Assembly (NCBI GenBank): GCA_002408485.1
Contig: DHSP01000070.1
Span: 1,453-39,196 of the forward strand
DNA: 37,744 nt
Direction of reading: 5' to 3'
Source of the DNA: Proteiniphilum sp. UBA5283
Lineage (GTDB): Bacteria; Bacteroidota; Bacteroidia; Bacteroidales; Dysgonomonadaceae
Part shown: positions 16,536 to 25,257 of the stretch, piece after piece
How the letters are laid out: each line of letters opens with the position of its first letter
Numbering within the stretch: position 1 is the stretch's first letter
Notes under the pieces: model-generated
What the model was told of the DNA's origin: nothing
Databases searched by the model: none
What the model saw: only the letters and a program-made list of their open reading frames with translations
Made by a program: the position numbers and the translations under genes

Positions 16536-16690
16536 TACGGTAGCGAGTCTCCCTAATGGAATAAGATGAAACGGGAGGATCAACTCTTTTGCCTGTTCGA
16601 TCTTTATGTCAAAATTGACTTTTTATATTGTCGTAATATGCAATATTTTTTGTTCTTTTGTAAGTAAAAAGCTTCAAAATAATAGTTGTG

Positions 16691-17593
16691 ATGATCCACA
16701 ATTTAGATGAATTGATGCAACACGCAAAAAGCAGGCCGAGGTGCATTGTTGCCGTGGCTGCTGCGGAAGACCGGCATGTGCTGGAAGCACTGCAGGCAGC
16801 AACCGGAGAGGGAATTGTTGATCCCCTGCTTGTCGGCAACAAATTGGAGATTGAAGAGATCGCACATGCCATAGGTTTCAGCCTGAAAGGGATTAAAATC
16901 GTGGATCACGCCGGCGATGGAGCTGCCTCCGCCCGAATTGCCGTTTCGATGGTGCGGGCCGGTGAGGCCGATATCCTGATGAAAGGAGGTGTCTCTACGG
17001 GCGATCTGCTGAAGGCGGTACTCGACAGGGAGAGTGGGTTGCGCAGGGAGGAGCAGCTGTTAAGTCATGTGGCATTTTTTCAATCGCCCTATTATCACAA
17101 ATTATTTTGTGTGACCGATGTGGCGATGAATATTGCACCCAACCTGGAAGAGAAGGCACAAATCATAAACAACGCGGTAAGAGCATGTCAGCTCATGGGT
17201 ATTGAAACACCCAAAGTGGCTGTCGCCGCTGCGGTGGAGAAGGTGAATCCAAAAATGGAGGCTACGGTACATGCAGCCCTGTTGAAAGAGATGAACCTTG
17301 ATGGCCGGATAGGAGGGTGTGTGGTGGATGGCCCCTTCGCGATTGATATTGCCGTGAACAGAGAGGCTGCCCTCCATAAAGGCATCGGGAGTGAAGTGGC
17401 GGGAGATTGTGACATTATCCTGGTACCCGATATTGAGGCAGGGAATATCTTCTACAAAGCACTCAACTTTCTGGGAGGAGCCGTGTCGGCTGCCGCAGTG
17501 ATGGGAGCATCTGTGCCGGTGGTGCTTACATCGCGTTCGGACGATGAGCGGAGTAAACTTTTCTCCATCGCCCTGGCAGCCTGCCTCAGATAA
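16691..17593 (+). CDS. ptb: Phosphate butyryltransferase
   Basis: About 300 aa, Ptb/Pta family: AVAAAEDRHVLEAL at the start, ADILMKGGVSTGDLLKAVL near residue 95, a glycine-rich LVPDIEAGNIFYKAL near residue 245 and a PVVLTSRSD segment at the C-terminus. It exchanges CoA for phosphate on butyryl-CoA (or a similar acyl-CoA). The next gene is butyrate kinase, which settles the Ptb over the acetate Pta call. The frame opens with GTG at 16688, directly followed by the ATG at 16691, which I take as start. Together with buk it yields one ATP per acyl-CoA. Confidence 0.9.
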   Translation: MIHNLDELMQHAKSRPRCIVAVAAAEDRHVLEALQAATGEGIVDPLLVGNKLEIEEIAHAIGFSLKGIKIVDHAGDGAASARIAVSMVRAGEADILMKGGVSTGDLLKAVLDRESGLRREEQLLSHVAFFQSPYYHKLFCVTDVAMNIAPNLEEKAQIINNAVRACQLMGIETPKVAVAAAVEKVNPKMEATVHAALLKEMNLDGRIGGCVVDGPFAIDIAVNREAALHKGIGSEVAGDCDIILVPDIEAGNIFYKALNFLGGAVSAAAVMGASVPVVLTSRSDDERSKLFSIALAACLR

Positions 17594-17681
17594 TGTCCTG
17601 GTGGGTAGCCTTTCGTGAGCAGGAGCCCCGGCAGGGATATTCCGGAAAGAGAATCAATAAGTATCTTAATAATAAGAATAT

Positions 17682-18761
17682 ATGGGAACAAATACGCGCA
17701 TCCTGGTTATTAACCCGGGGTCTACATCGACCAAAATCGCAATTTACCAGCAGGAGAAGGTCGTCTTTCTGAAAACCATCAAACATCCTCAGGAAGAGTT
17801 GCGGAAATTTAAACGGATCACCGATCAGTATGAATACAGGAAAGGGATCGTATACGAAGAGTTGAAAGGGGCGGATGTGCCGGTGGATAGCATCGATGCC
17901 GTGATAGGACGGGGGGGGATGGTGAAGCCCATCGCATCGGGTGTTTACCGGGTGAACGATGCGATGCGGAACGATCTGCTTGAGTGTAAAAGAGGGGAGC
18001 ATGCCAGCAACCTGGGAGCGCTCATTGCAGCCGATATTGCAAAATTACTTCCTTCGGCCGAGGCCTTTATCGCCGATCCGGTGGTGGTGGATGAATTACA
18101 ACCGCTGGCAAGGTATTCCGGGCATCCCTACTTCGAGAGAAGATCTGTTTTTCATGCGTTGAATCAGAAGGCGATTGCCCGCTCGCATGCCAAGTCCATC
18201 ATGAAGAAATACGAGGAACTGAATCTTATCGTGGTGCACCTGGGGGGCGGCATCACCGTAGGTGCTCATCATAAGGGCAGGGTGATTGACGTAAACCAGG
18301 GATTGGATGGCGACGGCCCCTTTTCTCCGGAACGTTCCGGCTCATTACCGGTGGGTCAGTTGTTGAAGGTAGCCTTCAGTGGCATATACAGCTACGATAA
18401 GATGTCCGAAATGATTGTCGGGAAAGGCGGGATGATGGCCTACCTGGGTACCAACGATGCCTATATTGCCGAGCGGGAAGCGAGAAATGGCGACAAAAAA
18501 TGCATGGAAGTGCTGGAGGCGATGGCCTACCAGGTAGCGAAAGAGATCGGAGCCATGTCGACGGTGCTGAAGGGGGAAGTTGATGCGATCCTGATTACCG
18601 GCGGAATAGCCAACAGCAAATGGTTCTGCAACCTGATCAGTGAGCGGGTCTATCGGATCGCACCGGTTCACCTCTATCCGGGGCAGGACGAAATGGGAGC
18701 ACTGGCAGAGAATGCACTGCTTGCCCTCAACGGTGAGATCGAGATAAAGGAGTACAAATAG
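17682..18761 (+). CDS. buk: Butyrate kinase
   Basis: 359 aa, acetokinase superfamily. The N-terminal phosphate loop ILVINPGSTSTKIAIY and the LIVVHLGGGITVGAHHKGRVID and ILITGGIANSKWF blocks are typical of butyrate and branched-chain fatty acid kinases. It turns butyryl phosphate and ADP into butyrate and ATP. Branched acyl phosphates from amino acid breakdown could be the real substrates in this organism. It follows ptb after 88 bases, and its stop is directly followed by the ATG of the ATP-grasp-like gene with no spacer. Confidence 0.93.
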   Translation: MGTNTRILVINPGSTSTKIAIYQQEKVVFLKTIKHPQEELRKFKRITDQYEYRKGIVYEELKGADVPVDSIDAVIGRGGMVKPIASGVYRVNDAMRNDLLECKRGEHASNLGALIAADIAKLLPSAEAFIADPVVVDELQPLARYSGHPYFERRSVFHALNQKAIARSHAKSIMKKYEELNLIVVHLGGGITVGAHHKGRVIDVNQGLDGDGPFSPERSGSLPVGQLLKVAFSGIYSYDKMSEMIVGKGGMMAYLGTNDAYIAEREARNGDKKCMEVLEAMAYQVAKEIGAMSTVLKGEVDAILITGGIANSKWFCNLISERVYRIAPVHLYPGQDEMGALAENALLALNGEIEIKEYK

Positions 18762-19922
18762 ATGCAACTTTTTAATCCCTGGCACGACCTCGCTCTTGCG
18801 AATTTTGCAGTCAACTATACCCCGCCGGCCTCTGCTGTGAAAATGGCGGAGGACCTGGCTGTGCTGCCAGTATGGTATGGCGGAGGTGATTCGGTGATTG
18901 CGGAGGGAGAGGCAAACCGGGCGTTTGTCGATGCCACGAGAAAGATGCTCCCCATTTCCCATGAGCTGATTTCCTTCGGGGAGATTGCTCTGCATCGCGG
19001 AGAGGAAATTATTCCCTGGGGATGGAATCCTGCATTGCGAAAAAAAATACTGACGCTGGGCGCTGTTGATCAGCAAATCCCCGCCATGGATGATTTAAAG
19101 AGGCTGCGCGAGTACGCGAACCGGCAAAATGCCGTGCAGCTGCTGCGTGAACTCAAAGCCGGAGAGGCACGGTTTTGTGGAGAATCCCACCTTTTTATCC
19201 GCCTGGAGGACCTTCTGTATTTTTTGCAAACGACGCCCAGCGACAAAGTGTTGAAGATGCCTCTCTCCGGCAGTGGCAAGGGGCTGATCTGGATAATGGA
19301 AAATATTACCGGCAAACAGACGGACTGGTGCCGCAGAGTGCTCCGGGAGCAGGGAGCTGTAGTTGCGGAACCTGTATTGCGCAAGGTACAGGATTTTGCC
19401 ATGGAGTTTTATCTGCAAGAGGGAGGCGTGCGTTTTGCCGGCTATTCCCTGTTTCATGCTGCTGCCTCGGGTGCCTATACGGGGAACGAACTGCTTTCCG
19501 ACAGACGGATTGAAGAAAAGCTTTCTGCATATATCTCTATAAGTCTGCTGCACCAGCTGCGAGAGATTCTTTTAGAGAGACTGGCTGGATATGTTCCGTT
19601 GTATACGGGGTATGCCGGCATCGATATGATGGTTTGCGAAACGGCAGAGGGGTACCGGATTCAGCCTTGTGTGGAAATCAATATGCGAATGAACATGGGC
19701 ATGGTGGCGCGCATATTCCATGATCGGTACATGGAACCCGGTGCGGAGGGAAAGTTTGTGGTGGATTATTTTAATAAACCGGAAAATACCTTGTTGTTTC
19801 ATCAGAAAATGCAACGGGAGCTTCCACTCCGGGTGGCGGACGGAAAAATCCTTTCCGGCTACCTGTCGTTGACTCCCGTTGTGGCAGATACACGATATAC
19901 TGCCTACATTGTTGTGCGTTGA
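18762..19922 (+). CDS. Conserved protein with ATP-grasp-like features
   Basis: 386 aa, cytosolic, no signal peptide. I do not know a characterised member. The N-terminus reads LFNPWHDLALANFAVNYTPP, a block I associate with a Bacteroidota-wide family of unknown function. The middle and C-terminus look like an ATP-grasp fold: Lys165 with a glycine-rich loop (LKMPLSGSGKG), Glu203 in VAEPVL, Asp288 in GYAGIDMMV, and metal-ligand-like Glu305 and Asn307 in CVEINMRMNMG. ATP-grasp enzymes form acyl-phosphate intermediates to join an acid to an amine or thiol. The ATG abuts the buk stop, suggesting coupled translation; the 3' end overlaps the convergent neighbour by 19 bases. Confidence 0.75.
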   Translation: MQLFNPWHDLALANFAVNYTPPASAVKMAEDLAVLPVWYGGGDSVIAEGEANRAFVDATRKMLPISHELISFGEIALHRGEEIIPWGWNPALRKKILTLGAVDQQIPAMDDLKRLREYANRQNAVQLLRELKAGEARFCGESHLFIRLEDLLYFLQTTPSDKVLKMPLSGSGKGLIWIMENITGKQTDWCRRVLREQGAVVAEPVLRKVQDFAMEFYLQEGGVRFAGYSLFHAAASGAYTGNELLSDRRIEEKLSAYISISLLHQLREILLERLAGYVPLYTGYAGIDMMVCETAEGYRIQPCVEINMRMNMGMVARIFHDRYMEPGAEGKFVVDYFNKPENTLLFHQKMQRELPLRVADGKILSGYLSLTPVVADTRYTAYIVVR

Positions 19923-20251
19923 TCCATTATCCGCGAGGCGATGCTACACCTGGGGGCAGATAGTTTTTCCACCAGTTCGGTTGTCGCTGTTTCAGAATAG
20001 ACACCATACGCATTCACCAACAATCCTTTCATATTATTCTGGGGAGAGGAGATGGCATATAGGATGCTTTCGTTGTCCAGGTCGGACATCTCCTGGAAGC
20101 GATAAGTCTCGTCGATCTGAAATTCATCGGGGTGTAAACGTATCAAATTGTCCGCACATACGATGCAGTCGCTCTCAACGTTAAAATTAGTCGTATAACC
20201 TCTTTTTGTCAGATCGTTAATAGCCTCTGACAACGTGGAATATGTTCTCAT
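19904..20251 (-). CDS. Small conserved protein of unknown function
   Basis: 115 aa, acidic, no membrane segment. It begins MRTYSTLSEAINDLTKRGY and contains IRLHPDEFQIDETYRF and GLLVNAYGVYSE. Such proteins are widespread in Bacteroidota and are often labelled phosphoribosylpyrophosphate synthetase in databases, but at this size, without a PRPP-binding loop, that name is not credible. The last 15 or so residues extend past the usual ending and overlap the 3' end of the convergent ATP-grasp-like gene by 19 bases. Single gene. Confidence 0.7.
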   Translation of the reverse strand: MRTYSTLSEAINDLTKRGYTTNFNVESDCIVCADNLIRLHPDEFQIDETYRFQEMSDLDNESILYAISSPQNNMKGLLVNAYGVYSETATTELVEKLSAPRCSIASRIMDQRTTM

Positions 20252-20349
20252 TGTTCCTGCTTTTAATCGTAATCTTTCTACTAATAAACACCCGATTAGA
20301 GGCTTGGTTCATAACGAAAGCAGGAAACTTGGCAATACCGGACTTTGTC

Positions 20350-21723
20350 TTATTTCTTCATCTGCCTAGCAAAATACGTATAAAATAGCGGAATGGTCCT
20401 GATCCCGTTGTAGAACTGCTCCAGCGGGAAGTTTTCGTTGGGTGAGTGGATCGCGTCGGATCCAAGCCCGAAGCCCATCAGCACCGACTTGATGCCGAGG
20501 ATCTCCTCGAAGGTGGCAATGATGGGGATGCTGCCACCAGACCGTACCGGAACCGGTTCTTTCCCGTAAACATCGCTGTATGCCTTCTGTGCCGCCCTGT
20601 ACGCCGGCAGGTCGATGGGGCAGACGTAAGAGGGGCCGCCGTGCAGGTACTCCACCTTCACCTTTACCGATTTGGGGGCGATCGACTCGAAGTATTTCAC
20701 AAAAAGTTTTGCGATCTTGTTGTGGTCCTGGTTGGGTACCAGACGGGTGCTGATTTTGGCGTAGGCCTTCGAGGGAAGCACTGTCTTGGCTCCATCGCCG
20801 GTATAGCCACCCCAGATGCCACATACATCGAACGTTGGCCGGATGCCGGTACGTTCGTTGGTGCTGTATCCTTTTTCGCCGTACACTTCCTTCACGTCGA
20901 GCGCTTTCTTATACTCCGTCAACGAAAAAGGAGCCTTTGCCATCATGTTACGCTCTTTTTGGGATACCTCCACCACATCATCGTAGAAGCCGGGAATCAG
21001 GATGCGCCCGTCGTTGTCCGTCGTCTGTGCGATCATCTTAGCCAGCACGTTGATCGGGTTGGCCACGGCACCACCAAAAATACCCGAGTGAAGGTCCACG
21101 TTGGGACCGGTCACCTCCACCTGCCAGTAGGCCAGCCCGCGCAGCCCCGTGGTGATGGAGGGCACGTCGGGAGCAATCATCGACGTGTCGGAGACCAGGA
21201 TCACATCGGCCTCCAGCATCTTCTTGTGTCTCTTACAGAACTTGGGCAGGCTGGGCGACCCCACCTCTTCTTCTCCCTCGATGAGGAACTTAACGTTGCA
21301 CTCCAGCGTACCCGACTGCACCAGGTACTCGAACGCCTTGGCATGCATGAAACTCTGTCCTTTGTCGTCGTCTGCACCCCGTGCCCAGATCTTGCCATCT
21401 TTCACCACCGGCTCAAAGGGGGCGGTTTTCCAGAGATCGATCGGGTCGACCGGCATCACGTCCATGTGGGCGTATACCAGCACGGTGGGGGCATTTTTGT
21501 CGATGATCTTTTTCCCGTAGGTTACCGGGTTCCCGTCGGTCTCCATCACTTCGGCCTTGTCGGCGCCGGCGGCCAGCAGGAGCTCTTTCCATTTCTCTGC
21601 AGCCTTGTACATGTCGGGCTTGTGCTCCGGCAGCGAGGAGATGGAGGGGATACGGATTAGCTCGAACAGCTCGTCGAGGAAACGTTTTTCGTGAGTTTTT
21701 ACATACTTGTCAATTTCGTTCAT
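20350..21723 (-). CDS. M20 family dipeptidase
   Basis: 457 aa zinc peptidase of the CNDP/PepV-like M20 branch. Motifs are in order: VYAHMDVMP (His and Asp), GADDDKGQ (bridging Asp), EGEEEVGS (catalytic and ligand Glu), a dimerisation domain with DLHSGIFGGAVANP, and the final His in DAIHSPNE. No signal peptide, so cytosolic. Substrates are probably dipeptides or small peptides. It is unlike the PepD copy at 3-4.4 kb, so the two are separate branches rather than a duplication. Probably its own unit. Confidence 0.92.
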   Translation of the reverse strand: MNEIDKYVKTHEKRFLDELFELIRIPSISSLPEHKPDMYKAAEKWKELLLAAGADKAEVMETDGNPVTYGKKIIDKNAPTVLVYAHMDVMPVDPIDLWKTAPFEPVVKDGKIWARGADDDKGQSFMHAKAFEYLVQSGTLECNVKFLIEGEEEVGSPSLPKFCKRHKKMLEADVILVSDTSMIAPDVPSITTGLRGLAYWQVEVTGPNVDLHSGIFGGAVANPINVLAKMIAQTTDNDGRILIPGFYDDVVEVSQKERNMMAKAPFSLTEYKKALDVKEVYGEKGYSTNERTGIRPTFDVCGIWGGYTGDGAKTVLPSKAYAKISTRLVPNQDHNKIAKLFVKYFESIAPKSVKVKVEYLHGGPSYVCPIDLPAYRAAQKAYSDVYGKEPVPVRSGGSIPIIATFEEILGIKSVLMGFGLGSDAIHSPNENFPLEQFYNGIRTIPLFYTYFARQMKK

Positions 21724-21866
21724 GTCGGTTCAGTTTATGGTTTTTGTTTGGCTGCTACAAATATAAGAAATTTGCCGCTTTCCATCCCTCTATACCGAAC
21801 CGATTGGCTGCTCTCTTTGCAGAAACAGACACATGGCGTTAAAGAACCAATTCAGGCTGTCCGGAT

Positions 21867-22748
21867 TCACTGTACACCGGCGACGTTCATTTTTAGCGTG
21901 TAGACCGAGGTGCGTGCGGTAATGAAGAGGATGTCGCGGTCCTTTCCGCCAAAGCAGAGGTTGGAGGGACTCTCGGGGATTTCGATCTCGTGGATTAGCA
22001 ACCCCTCGGGAGAGTAAACCCACACCTTTCCCATGGTCAGGTAGACGTTTCCCCGGTTGTCGATGGTCATCCCGTCTGATCCGTGTGGGGCAAAGTAGGT
22101 CTTGTTTGTCAGGGAGCCGTCGGCCAGGATCTCATACCTCCATATTTTCCGGTCTTCGATATCGGCCACGTAGAGTGTTTTGCCATCGGGGGTGCCGATG
22201 ATGCCGTTTGGTTGCCTGTAATCGTCAATCACCCGGGTGACCAGCCCGTCTGCAGTGAGGCGGTAGACACCCCGTGCCGTCTGTATTTCGCTGTGTCCTT
22301 CTGTCCAGTAGTTGCGGTGGTAGTAGGCGTCGGTAAAATAGATGTCGCCGTTGGGGGCGATCCAGAGGTCGTTGGGACCGTTCAGGTGCTTTCCTTCGAA
22401 ACCCTCCAGAAGCGTTTTCTTCTCTTTGTTGTTGTCAATGAGGATGATCCGGTTTTGTTTGTCGGCACAGGCGACCAGCTTGTCGCCGCGGTTGAAATAC
22501 AAACCGTTGGCACGCTCCGTTCCCTCCAGCCAGAGGGTGATCCCCTCCAGCTCACTCCAGCGGTAGATCCGGTCGTTGGGCTGATCGGTGAAGTAAACAC
22601 TGCCGTCCCGGGCAACCGCAGGGCCTTCGGTGAAGCTGTATCCGCTCCCGGTCTTCTGTAAAAAGGCATCCCCTGCGGCAAGGGAGCAATCCTGTCCTGT
22701 CAATGCTCCTGTGAACAGGATAAAAGCGATGGTAATATTTGTTCTCAT
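21867..22748 (-). CDS. Exported SMP-30/gluconolactonase-like beta-propeller protein
   Basis: About 293 aa from the ATG at 22748, which opens on a signal peptide (MRTNITIAFILFTGALTG); an in-frame ATG 36 bases upstream would precede it with unrelated residues. The body shows SMP-30 repeats, such as GYSFTEGPAVARDGSVYFTD, HLNGPNDLWIAPNGDIYFTD and GSDGMTIDNRGNVYLTMG, which carry the metal-binding Glu, Asn and Asp positions. Family members hydrolyse lactones; the substrate here is unknown, and the location is periplasmic. Divergent from the HEFGH lipoprotein gene. Confidence 0.88.
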   Translation of the reverse strand: MRTNITIAFILFTGALTGQDCSLAAGDAFLQKTGSGYSFTEGPAVARDGSVYFTDQPNDRIYRWSELEGITLWLEGTERANGLYFNRGDKLVACADKQNRIILIDNNKEKKTLLEGFEGKHLNGPNDLWIAPNGDIYFTDAYYHRNYWTEGHSEIQTARGVYRLTADGLVTRVIDDYRQPNGIIGTPDGKTLYVADIEDRKIWRYEILADGSLTNKTYFAPHGSDGMTIDNRGNVYLTMGKVWVYSPEGLLIHEIEIPESPSNLCFGGKDRDILFITARTSVYTLKMNVAGVQ

Positions 22749-22826
22749 GTTGTTTAAAAACAATGTAACGCATCCGCCATACAAAATGTTTGCTTTCCCT
22801 ATTTCGGTTGATTCGGAAAAAACTGC

Positions 22827-22834
22827 TATATTTG
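22827..22834 (+). promoter_or_regulatory. -7 element for the HEFGH lipoprotein gene
   Basis: TATATTTG matches TAnnTTTG, 16 bases before the ATG at 22851. The best TTTG upstream is too far, so only the -7 box is supported. Confidence 0.45.
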
Positions 22835-22850
22835 GGAAAAAATAGATCCT

Positions 22851-24911
22851 ATGAAGCTACAGTCGTTGCTTGCCATTGCCGTGATGACCTGCCTGTTGAC
22901 GGCATGCACAAACAATCAAGAGAAAAGCCAGAATATGCAGACAGTACAGTTTATCTCCGGTGCGCAGACGGAAGAGGTGATTGCGCAACTCAGAGACTCG
23001 CTTGGCGAGGCCTCCGCCTTCCGTATTGGACGCGGTGTGCAGCAGGTGGCAGCCCTCTGGCGCGAACAGGATGGCAACGCCGAAGCGTTTGCACAGTTTT
23101 GCAAGAGCTCGTTCGTGGCCGACACGGCAGCACTCGCCACGCTGTTCAGTACGCTGGAGCGCAACTTCGAGGTGATGGGCGGGTACTTCCACAAGATGGA
23201 TGTGGAGCTAAAGATGCCGCTACAACTGGAGGGACCCGAGATTACGCCGGTAGATATGATGTTCGGCAGTTATGATGCCTCGGCGCATCTCACCGACGAC
23301 CTCTACGGCAACAAGATCGCCTTCCTCACCGCGCTCAATTTCCCCTTTTACTCCCTGGAAGAGAAAACAGAACGGGGAGCCGGCTGGAGTCGCAAGGAAT
23401 GGGCCTATGCCCGGATGGGGGACCGCTTTATCTCCCGAGTACCGGCTGCCGTCCAGCAGGATATCTCAAAAACACTGACCGAGGCCGATGCCTATATCTC
23501 CGACTACAACATTTTCATGGGTAACCTGCGGAACGATGCAGGGGAACAACTCTTCCCCAAGGGGATGAAGCTGATCACCCACTGGGGTTTACGCGATGAG
23601 TTGAAGTCGAACTACGCCGATCCGGAGAGAGGATTGGAAAGACAGCGGATGATTTACCAGGTGATGCAGCGCATCATCGACCAGTCCATCCCGCGGGAGG
23701 TGATCAACAGTGGAACCTATACCTGGAACCCGGAGACCAATGAACTTTTTACCGGCGGGAACGTTGCGACGGGAACACCCGAAGAGACCCGTCGGTATGA
23801 AGTGTTTCTAAAGAATTTTCATGCCATGCGTCAGCTCGACGCTTACTCCCCCCATTACCCCACTCAGCTGGTTCGTGCGTTTGATGCCACCATGGAGGTG
23901 CCGCAGAAAGACGTGGAGTCGCTCTTCGTGGGGCTGCTCTCCTCACCTCAGGTGAAGGAGGTGGCTGCCTTTATCACTTCGCGACTGGGACGGGGGTTGG
24001 AGCCGTTTGATATCTGGTACAACGGGTTCAAGGGTGGAAAGGGGATTCCCGAGGAGCAACTGACCGCTCTCACCTCCCGGAAGTATCCCGATGCGGCGGC
24101 ACTGGAAAAAGACTTGCCCAACATTCTGGTGAAGCTAGGCTGGAACCCTGATAAGGCAAAGGAGATCACCTCGCTCATCACCGTCGATCCCTCCCGCGGG
24201 GCCGGCCACGCCTGGGGTGCTGAGATGCGGAACGATCTCTCCCGTCTCCGTACACGCATCGGAGAAGGGGGGATGGACTACAAGGGGTATAACATTGCCG
24301 TACACGAGTTCGGCCACAACGTGGAACAGACCATCACCATGAACGACGTGGACTACTACATGCTAAGCGGCGTGCCCAACACCTCCTTCACCGAGGCGGT
24401 GGCGTTTCTCTTCCAGAAGAGGGACCTGGAACTGTTGGGCCTGAAAGACAGCGATTCCAGTGAAGCACATTGGCTCGCTCTCAGCAGCTTCTGGTCCGCT
24501 TACGAGATCATGGGTGTCTCGCTGGTTGATATCCGGGTTTGGGAGTGGCTCTATGCTCATCCCGATGCTACGGCTGCAGAGTTGAAGGAGGCGGTGATTG
24601 CCATCGCCAGAGAGGTGTGGAACAGCTATTATGCCGGCGTGCTGGGAGGGAAGGATGAGACGTTGCTCGGCATCTACTCCCATATGATCGATTACCCGCT
24701 CTACCTGTCCAACTACCCGATGGGTCACCTGATCGACTTCCAGATTGAGCAACAGGTGAAGGGGAAAAATCTGGCGGAGGAGATCGACCGGATGTACACT
24801 CGTGGAAGCATCATTCCCCAGCTCTGGATGCAGCATGCCGTGGGGTCGCCCATCTCCATCGACCCGCTGTTGTCTGCCACTGAGGAGGCTTTGGCGGCGT
24901 TGAAACAATAA
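22851..24911 (+). CDS. Large lipoprotein with gluzincin-type HEFGH motif
   Basis: 686 aa. A lipobox (LLTAC, Cys19) makes it an envelope lipoprotein. A metallopeptidase zinc site is visible late in the chain: HEFGH at residues 485-489 in IAVHEFGHNVEQT, and a likely third ligand Glu515 in SFTEAVAFLFQ, 26 residues after the second His, as in gluzincins. The rest has no domain I can name. It is not dipeptidyl peptidase III, which has the six-residue HExxGH motif. The Bacteroidota outer-membrane lipoprotein export signal is not evident after Cys19 (TNNQEKSQ), so the side of the envelope is open. Single gene, divergent from the SMP-30-like gene. Confidence 0.82.
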   Translation: MKLQSLLAIAVMTCLLTACTNNQEKSQNMQTVQFISGAQTEEVIAQLRDSLGEASAFRIGRGVQQVAALWREQDGNAEAFAQFCKSSFVADTAALATLFSTLERNFEVMGGYFHKMDVELKMPLQLEGPEITPVDMMFGSYDASAHLTDDLYGNKIAFLTALNFPFYSLEEKTERGAGWSRKEWAYARMGDRFISRVPAAVQQDISKTLTEADAYISDYNIFMGNLRNDAGEQLFPKGMKLITHWGLRDELKSNYADPERGLERQRMIYQVMQRIIDQSIPREVINSGTYTWNPETNELFTGGNVATGTPEETRRYEVFLKNFHAMRQLDAYSPHYPTQLVRAFDATMEVPQKDVESLFVGLLSSPQVKEVAAFITSRLGRGLEPFDIWYNGFKGGKGIPEEQLTALTSRKYPDAAALEKDLPNILVKLGWNPDKAKEITSLITVDPSRGAGHAWGAEMRNDLSRLRTRIGEGGMDYKGYNIAVHEFGHNVEQTITMNDVDYYMLSGVPNTSFTEAVAFLFQKRDLELLGLKDSDSSEAHWLALSSFWSAYEIMGVSLVDIRVWEWLYAHPDATAAELKEAVIAIAREVWNSYYAGVLGGKDETLLGIYSHMIDYPLYLSNYPMGHLIDFQIEQQVKGKNLAEEIDRMYTRGSIIPQLWMQHAVGSPISIDPLLSATEEALAALKQ

Positions 24912-24949
24912 ATGGTTGCGGGATTGCATTTTTTTCGCAGAAAAAGTGT

Positions 24950-24957
24950 AATTTTGT
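24950..24957 (+). promoter_or_regulatory. -7 element for tRNA-Ser
   Basis: TAATTTTG matches TAnnTTTG, 10 bases before the mature tRNA 5' end. Confidence 0.55.
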
Positions 24958-24967
24958 AGTCTGAACA

Positions 24968-25054
24968 GGAAAGATGCCGGAGTGGTCGATCGGGGCGGTC
25001 TCGAAAACCGTTGTACTCTCACGGGTACCAAGGGTTCGAATCCCTTTCTTTCCG
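24968..25054 (+). tRNA. tRNA-Ser (anticodon CGA)
   Basis: 87 nt with a long variable arm, as for serine tRNAs. Acceptor GGAAAGA/TCTTTCC, anticodon stem GCGGT/ACCGT around the loop CTCGAAA giving CGA (codon UCG), T arm AAGGG-TTCGAAT-CCCTT, discriminator G. No encoded CCA. Confidence 0.95.
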
Positions 25055-25257
25055 CTTACGTGGCAATGGCTGCAATCTCAATAAGTTATTCAACAAGTTT
25101 ATCCTTTATCTTCTGTTCGTTTTTCAAATCAGACTTCATTTCTTTCAGGCCTGTTACGGAGTTGTTTTAATTTTTTTAAATAATTCATAGTAGATTCAGT
25201 CAAGGGTAATTATAAATATGCTAGACAGGATTTTTACATTACTCAACCATAAATATT

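Noticed and set aside
19904..20251. Phosphoribosylpyrophosphate synthetase
   Set aside because: At 115 aa and without the PRPP-binding loop, the name often attached to this family is not supported.
20446..21660. 404-codon plus-strand open frame opposite the M20 dipeptidase
   Set aside because: It is the reverse of a well-supported peptidase gene with all catalytic motifs; the translation is His/Val/Gly-rich with no domain.
22851..24911. Dipeptidyl peptidase III identity for the large lipoprotein
   Set aside because: DPP III needs HExxGH; this protein has HEFGH with standard HExxH spacing.
25055..25257. Attachment-site repeat of the tRNA-Ser 3' end
   Set aside because: No second copy of the GGGTTCGAATCCC segment was seen downstream, and no integrase gene is present.
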